This document shows, in pieces, positions 59,701 through 64,000 of a stretch of DNA of 64,000 bases. Source of the stretch: Spodoptera frugiperda (Eukaryota > Arthropoda > Insecta > Lepidoptera > Noctuidae); contig NC_064217.1 in assembly GCF_023101765.2 (NCBI RefSeq), forward strand, positions 7,785,788-7,849,787. Direction: 5' to 3'. Position 1 is the first letter of the stretch. Each line of letters starts with the position of its first letter. The notes beneath the pieces were generated by a model. It searched no databases. It had not been told where the DNA came from and saw nothing but the letters and a program-made list of their open reading frames with translations. Made by a program: the position numbers and the translations under genes.

Positions 59701-61989
59701 TTATGTAGTTAGTAGCAGTTAATACAGTTAGTCACGTAGTTTTCAACGTAGTAGGTATGTTTATTATGCGACTGAATAAGTTTCAGTTCACGCTCATATC
59801 CGCGTTCAAAACACGCACGGACTTACGGATGGTTTTAGAAAGCGGATTGCACGCTGGACCGGTCACTGCGCCGGCGAAAAAAGCCAAAAAAGCGGATGAT
59901 GAAAACAAGAATAAGATGTTTTCTGATGGAAGATAGATTATGTTTTTCCGCCAACGAAACTTTCTTTCTGAATCTTATTTTATGCAACAAAATAATGCAG
60001 TCAAATTCACCATCGTCCACGCAGGTTCCAATAGCATAAAAGAAAATCTTGCCATATAAAATGTAGGTACTATATGTTATCGTCGCGGGCGGCACGCAGA
60101 GGAAAATTGTCAAATGGGTGGTGAAATTTGCGATTCTCATTTTTCCACGGTGAATTTCCGATGAAAGTTGGGAGCGAGTTGGTCACAACGTAATAGCAGG
60201 TCTGACTCCTCGCTCCGAAATTAGAAAAACGTTAACCTTGCACGGCAGTGGCACACACGCGACCGGACCGCGTTGCTTTCACCCATCGCCATGTTTGCCG
60301 CGCCTTGCGCTAGTCGTTCTGCGTTACTAGACAATATAATTATACTTGATGCTTTGGGAATATACGGATAATTTGTTTAAAGTAAATTATGTAGTTCATA
60401 AAATATTTTAAGGGAAAACCCAAAAATATAAAGGTGTTAACCTACTTAAATGCCCACTGTAAAATCACGTTAACGTTCGTTTTTTATTTTCCCATAACTA
60501 AGTATCATTCAAACGAAAATTCTTTGGAATTCGTGACGAATTGGTAAAGTTATTTATAGGGAATCGGTAAAAACGTAAAATCAGTAAGTCCCTAATGCGT
60601 AAATTCTATGCAACGTTACCAAATTACTTAGGTACTTAACATGATGTCAAAATGTCACAAATTCTGCTTAAAAAATACACAAACAATCAACTAATTTAAT
60701 TAGACAATAAACAAACACGCTTTACAGTGTAAAGAATGGATAATTTCTTAAAATTTATGCAAATGTGGGTCGGTTGAAACGTGAACATCCGCGACGATCG
60801 AAAGTGAGGCTAAGTTGCAACGCCAAGTTCAGTCACCTGTCCAGGGTTATTGGGTTAAGGGGTCAAGCCACCTTAAAACCCGCCACGAAATAGGCTCAAC
60901 ACTAATTAGAAACTTAAACGGGTTTCATCTTCGACGTTCATGAGAAAATCATATTATTTTCGAAAATAATAAATCGTTAGGTACGTAGTTATTCTATGTA
61001 CATACTAGACACCACCATTACATAAATAGCATCATGAATGTAGTGGTTTACCAGTAAATGGCGGCAACAAAGCATACATAAAACATAAGTGATGACGACG
61101 CCAGTCTTGCGACAACAAATTTCTCCAGAGAGAATCTCGACGGACCCGCTGTCGCCGGCGACCGGTGCGCCCGCGCACCACTTCAAACCATCATATAGGT
61201 ACAATATATACACGTATGTACGAGTATCGCGTTGTATCGACTGACGAACGTACCTCCAAAGGCACAAGTCCTCTTTATTAATGTCCCCATTCATCCAACC
61301 GTTCACGTTTACCCTTCAAAGGCACCATGGTATAATTTTAGTCAAGTGAACCGGAAGCCATAGCAAGTGCTAAATAGCCGACTTTATTGGTCGAAGAAAG
61401 TAGACCATGTGTTATATTGTTACAGAATACACGTTAATTCATATAACTAGCACCTTATTAAGTACGGTAAGAGGTGACATCTGAAGAACAGTTAGGTACA
61501 AAAGACCGGGTCACCGCATTCAAGGGCTAACTAAATTAGTAGTACAAATGTACCTGTCTATAGGTGTGATGTTGGGTTAGTATCTGTTTGCAAAGTTTAA
61601 AGAAATCATATTCGCAAATATCCGATAGTAGGTAATTGAAAAACCAGGGAACTACAGCGAGCTATAGTCAGGCATGGTTTCTTTACATTTTGTAGATTTA
61701 ATCTTAGTATACAGAACGGAAAACAAAACGTTTAAAACGTAAACGACCAACGTCCTCTAATTAGAGACACGGGCATCCTCGTAAAAATACAGAGAAGGCG
61801 ACACTAGGGGCCACTTTCTAAGCAAGTCTAAAAGCAAGCAATCAATTCGCGCGAATCACTCATCAGAACACTTTCTAGTCGACGTCTATTACGCGAGAGC
61901 ACAATTAAATTAATCCTCTGTATAGGATTTATTTTTAAAGAGTATTTTTTTTAAACTTATATACTTACGAACATTTTATTTGTCAACAG
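56735..61989. other. Presumed 5.3-kb first intron
   Basis: No coding exon seen. It holds several GC-richer, non-repetitive islands: 58,240-58,345 ('acgtgcgccggcgcgtgttg'), 58,795-58,925, 60,190-60,325 and 60,770-60,890. These are candidates for intronic enhancers of a tightly controlled gene. A few short minus-strand frames (69-105 codons) show no family likeness. Confidence 0.4.
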
Positions 61990-63831
61990 ATGCATCAAAA
62001 AGTGACGGGATGGGCGCTGCTGGCGCTAATAAGTTCATCAGCCATTCTTCACACGTTGGCGTATCCCCAACATGTCCCCCTTATAACTCAGGTATGATTA
62101 GGGGAAGTCAGCTCAAAGCGGCCATAGGAGGCAAAGCGGCCACTCTTAATTTTTCGGTTATTTGAAATGATAGCGCAACGTTGCCTTTCTGTACGTATAA
62201 CCAAACCTCCCTCCCCGCGCCAGTCACTCATTTTCAGGAAGGAGAACTAACGCGTGGTTCTAGTAACGACAAATATTTTTTTGTGCGTTTTGTTAAAATA
62301 ATACGAGGTAAGTTCAACCTGTTTTGGTCAAAACTATTTATATTAAAATGCTTTTATTGCACGTTTAACGTTACTTATCTATTTTGCCTTTTTTGTGTGG
62401 TATTTGCTTCGAAATATAGTTAATAATGTGAGTGAAAATATTTTTTTTAATAAAATGGTTGAAAAAGGCAAAGCGGCTCGGGCAAAGCGGTCAACTGACC
62501 GCTTTGCCCTTACTTTCATATTATCGCTGCATAGATATAATTCTTATTTATTTTGTTTACACCACAACAGGAAGAAGACGTCTTAGAGTACTTGTTTCAT
62601 ATGGACAACCTCTTTTTTGGCCTCACAAAGGAAGATTTTTTGCAGCTTGTGTTTCAATATGCTGAATCAAACCATATTCCACATCCTTTTAAAAATGCAA
62701 CGGCTAGACACGATTTTTATAAAGGCTTCATCATGCGTCATCCTAATTTGACCTTGCGACAACCAGAACCCACATCCATAGCCAGAGCTCGAGGCTTCAA
62801 CAAATCCCAAGTTTATCGATTTTTATAAATTATTTTTATGACTGACTGTGATTAAAATAGGTAAAATGTTGTTGATTTTTATGTAAATTATATGTGTTGA
62901 TTTTTGATTTTGCATTTTTATTTTGTCAATCACGGTATTTTCCAACAAAAAACAATTCATTGCTTGAAAACTTTTTGGGTGGCCACGTTGCCCTTACCCC
63001 CGTGGCCGCTTTGGGCGACCACTCGGGCAAAGCGGTTTTATGACAAGTTTTCGTAATCTGCAAATCATATGATTATTATTCAACTTACGCAAATTTCAAT
63101 TGGCCATTACAAAAATTCGATAAATTCTCGACTAGATAATATAAAATTCTCTTTAAAAATCTTTCGTTCAATGGCTTTTTTTTAAACTCAAAGTTAAGGT
63201 GGCCGCTTTGAGCTGACTTCCCCTACTTACCCTTGTAAACAAATAGCAGTTAATACTTACCTACATACATTCTCACTCAGTACATAATGGCAGAATACCT
63301 ACTTATAATGTTGTATTATTATTTCCAGGCCACAAGTAGTGTTCGGACACACAACCCACAATATTACAGCAACTCTTTACCGGCGCCCCAACCCGAACAA
63401 GCGCAGGAACGTAAATTCGCAGAGAAATCCAATGCCTTAAAAAAAGTTGCCCTAGATGACATCGATGAAATACAGACTAACTCGATTTCGGATGGAGGAT
63501 TCTCATGGTCAAATATGCTTGGTAAGTCAAAACTATATGTAGATTAATTATCCGTTTTGGTTAGTACGCAAAAAACAACCATTAAACAGGCAGACCAAGT
63601 ATTTTTAATATTGATAAATATTTTAATTTTCCAGGTATGCTGATGCAAATGATTTTCAATCCTGGCACCACCGGACCAAACAAGAGCGACAGCATTGACA
63701 CCGATTCAGTGTCTCCATCCCCATGGGCCAACTTACTGTCGATGGGTCTCAAAATCCTAACTGCAATTCTTGGAGGAGGAGCCTCCAGTGATGGTATTGA
63801 CAAAGTAGACAACGGCTCATCTCCCATGCAG
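61990..63831 (+). CDS. Orphan secreted protein, 5' coding exons (partial, 164 aa seen)
   Basis: Coding exons 61,990-62,091, 63,329-63,521 and 63,635-63,831 join in phase; donors GTATGA, GTAAGT and GTACCT. The chain continues off the right edge. MHQKVTGWALLALISSSAIL with 'HTLAYP' is a signal peptide, cleaved near residues 22-25. The mature part is Gln/Pro/Ser-rich with a charged stretch ('KKVALDDIDEI', 72-82), then two hydrophobic helices: 'WSNMLGMLMQMIF' (94-106) and 'WANLLSMGLKILTAILGGG' (129-147), separated by an Asp/Ser-rich linker. The glycine-rich hydrophobic helix recalls insect secreted proteins of unknown role. It shares the plan signal peptide, acidic spacer, hydrophobic helix with the gene at 41,419, but I see no firm alignment. 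The ATG lies exactly at the exon start. A pogo-like element sits in the intron after the first coding exon. Confidence 0.82.
62101..63223 (+). mobile_element. Pogo-like DNA transposon derivative (1.1 kb) with TA duplication
   Basis: The 24-bp terminal inverted repeats are perfect: GGGGAAGTCAGCTCAAAGCG plus GCCA at 62,101-62,124 and the reverse complement at 63,200-63,223. TA flanks both sides, the Tc1/mariner/pogo target. Eight copies of CAAAGCGG or its complement lie at 62,114, 62,132, 62,469, 62,483, 62,499, 63,006, 63,028 and 63,203. One open frame encodes only the transposase N-terminal DNA-binding region; the DDE domain is missing. The element starts 9 nt after the preceding splice donor. 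Confidence 0.88.
62571..62828 (+). CDS. Truncated pogo-like transposase: CENP-B-type helix-turn-helix only
   Basis: In frame from about 62,571 to a TAA at 62,826-62,828. Peptide blocks 'VLEYLFHMDNLFFGLTKEDF', 'FQYAESNHIPHPF', 'DFYKGFIMRHPNLTLRQPEP' and 'TSIARARGFNKSQVYRF' are the hallmark of the second DNA-binding helix-turn-helix (CENP-B/Tigger type). There the family reads G-L-T, N-x-I-PH, F-h-x-R-h-P-x-L, RxPExTS-xARAxxFN. No ATG starts it; the 'ccacaacag' just before could be a splice acceptor from a lost first exon. It stops where the DDE integrase domain should begin, so it cannot transpose by itself. Confidence 0.75.
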   Translation, partial: EEDVLEYLFHMDNLFFGLTKEDFLQLVFQYAESNHIPHPFKNATARHDFYKGFIMRHPNLTLRQPEPTSIARARGFNKSQVYRFL

Positions 63832-64000
63832 GTACCTACTTAAATTATTTTATCATTCCAAAGGAATTTATTAAAATATATTTTATCAAAATAATGATCT
63901 CCAACGAGAAAATCAAAATTTCCTCATCCACCGCAAAGCTTCAGCTCTGAGGTTACCATACAATGTACAAAAACAAATGCAAACATCATTATTTTATTTA
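63832..64000 (+). other. Intron of the orphan secreted gene, to the right edge
   Basis: AT-rich sequence after the donor GTACCT at 63,832. The next exon is not in the window. Confidence 0.6.

Noticed and set aside
1..64000. CRISPR arrays, operons, bacterial or viral genes
   Set aside because: None seen; introns, SINEs and gene families are those of an insect nuclear genome.

Overview
The window is AT-rich nuclear DNA from a moth or butterfly (Lepidoptera). The evidence is: split genes with GT..AG introns and insect-type orthologues; tRNA-headed SINEs; mini-Helitrons bounded by TC..CTAG; and many TIR-bearing MITEs. The SINE set looks noctuid-like to me, but that is an impression and not a measurement. 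The window contains four recognisable or classifiable genes at the left, three secreted or membrane orphan genes at the right, and long gene-poor stretches between them. No CRISPR array, rRNA or convincing functional tRNA was seen.

1-6.3 kb: the 5' part of an inositol-tetrakisphosphate 1-kinase gene (ITPK1, minus strand, three exons seen, rest off the left edge) stands head-to-head with a small SAM-methyltransferase-like gene (plus strand, 4 exons, 311 aa). A hAT MITE with an intact 8-bp target duplication sits in an ITPK1 intron. 6.7-12.2 kb: a complete 16-exon gene for CLASRP/SFRS16, an SR-related splicing regulator (785 aa). 13.6-18.3 kb: a complete three-exon homeobox gene on the minus strand, orthologous to Drosophila H2.0 / vertebrate HLX, tail-to-tail with CLASRP.

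18.3-39.6 kb is a gene desert upstream of H2.0. It holds SINEs, mini-Helitrons, MITEs and a few GC-richer islands that could be regulatory. 39.6-42.7 kb holds a divergent pair of orphan genes: a single-exon single-pass membrane protein (minus strand, 205 aa) and a secreted four-cysteine protein (plus strand, 273 aa). 42.7-56.6 kb is a second gene-poor stretch. At 56.6 kb a TATA/initiator promoter drives a 115-nt non-coding exon. This is probably the start of a third orphan secreted-protein gene, whose coding exons lie at 61,990-63,831 and run off the right edge. Its second intron was invaded, 9 nt after the splice donor, by a 1.1-kb pogo-like transposon. That element keeps 24-bp TIRs, eight copies of an 8-bp repeat and only the CENP-B-like DNA-binding part of its transposase.

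The most notable items are the orphan secreted-gene neighbourhood, the pogo-like derivative beside a splice donor, CLASRP introns with weak donors and an in-frame early stop, two complete mini-Helitrons, and an unexplained minus-strand coding-like piece between CLASRP and H2.0. Exon models were made by hand from splice signals, reading phase and remembered homology; no search was run.
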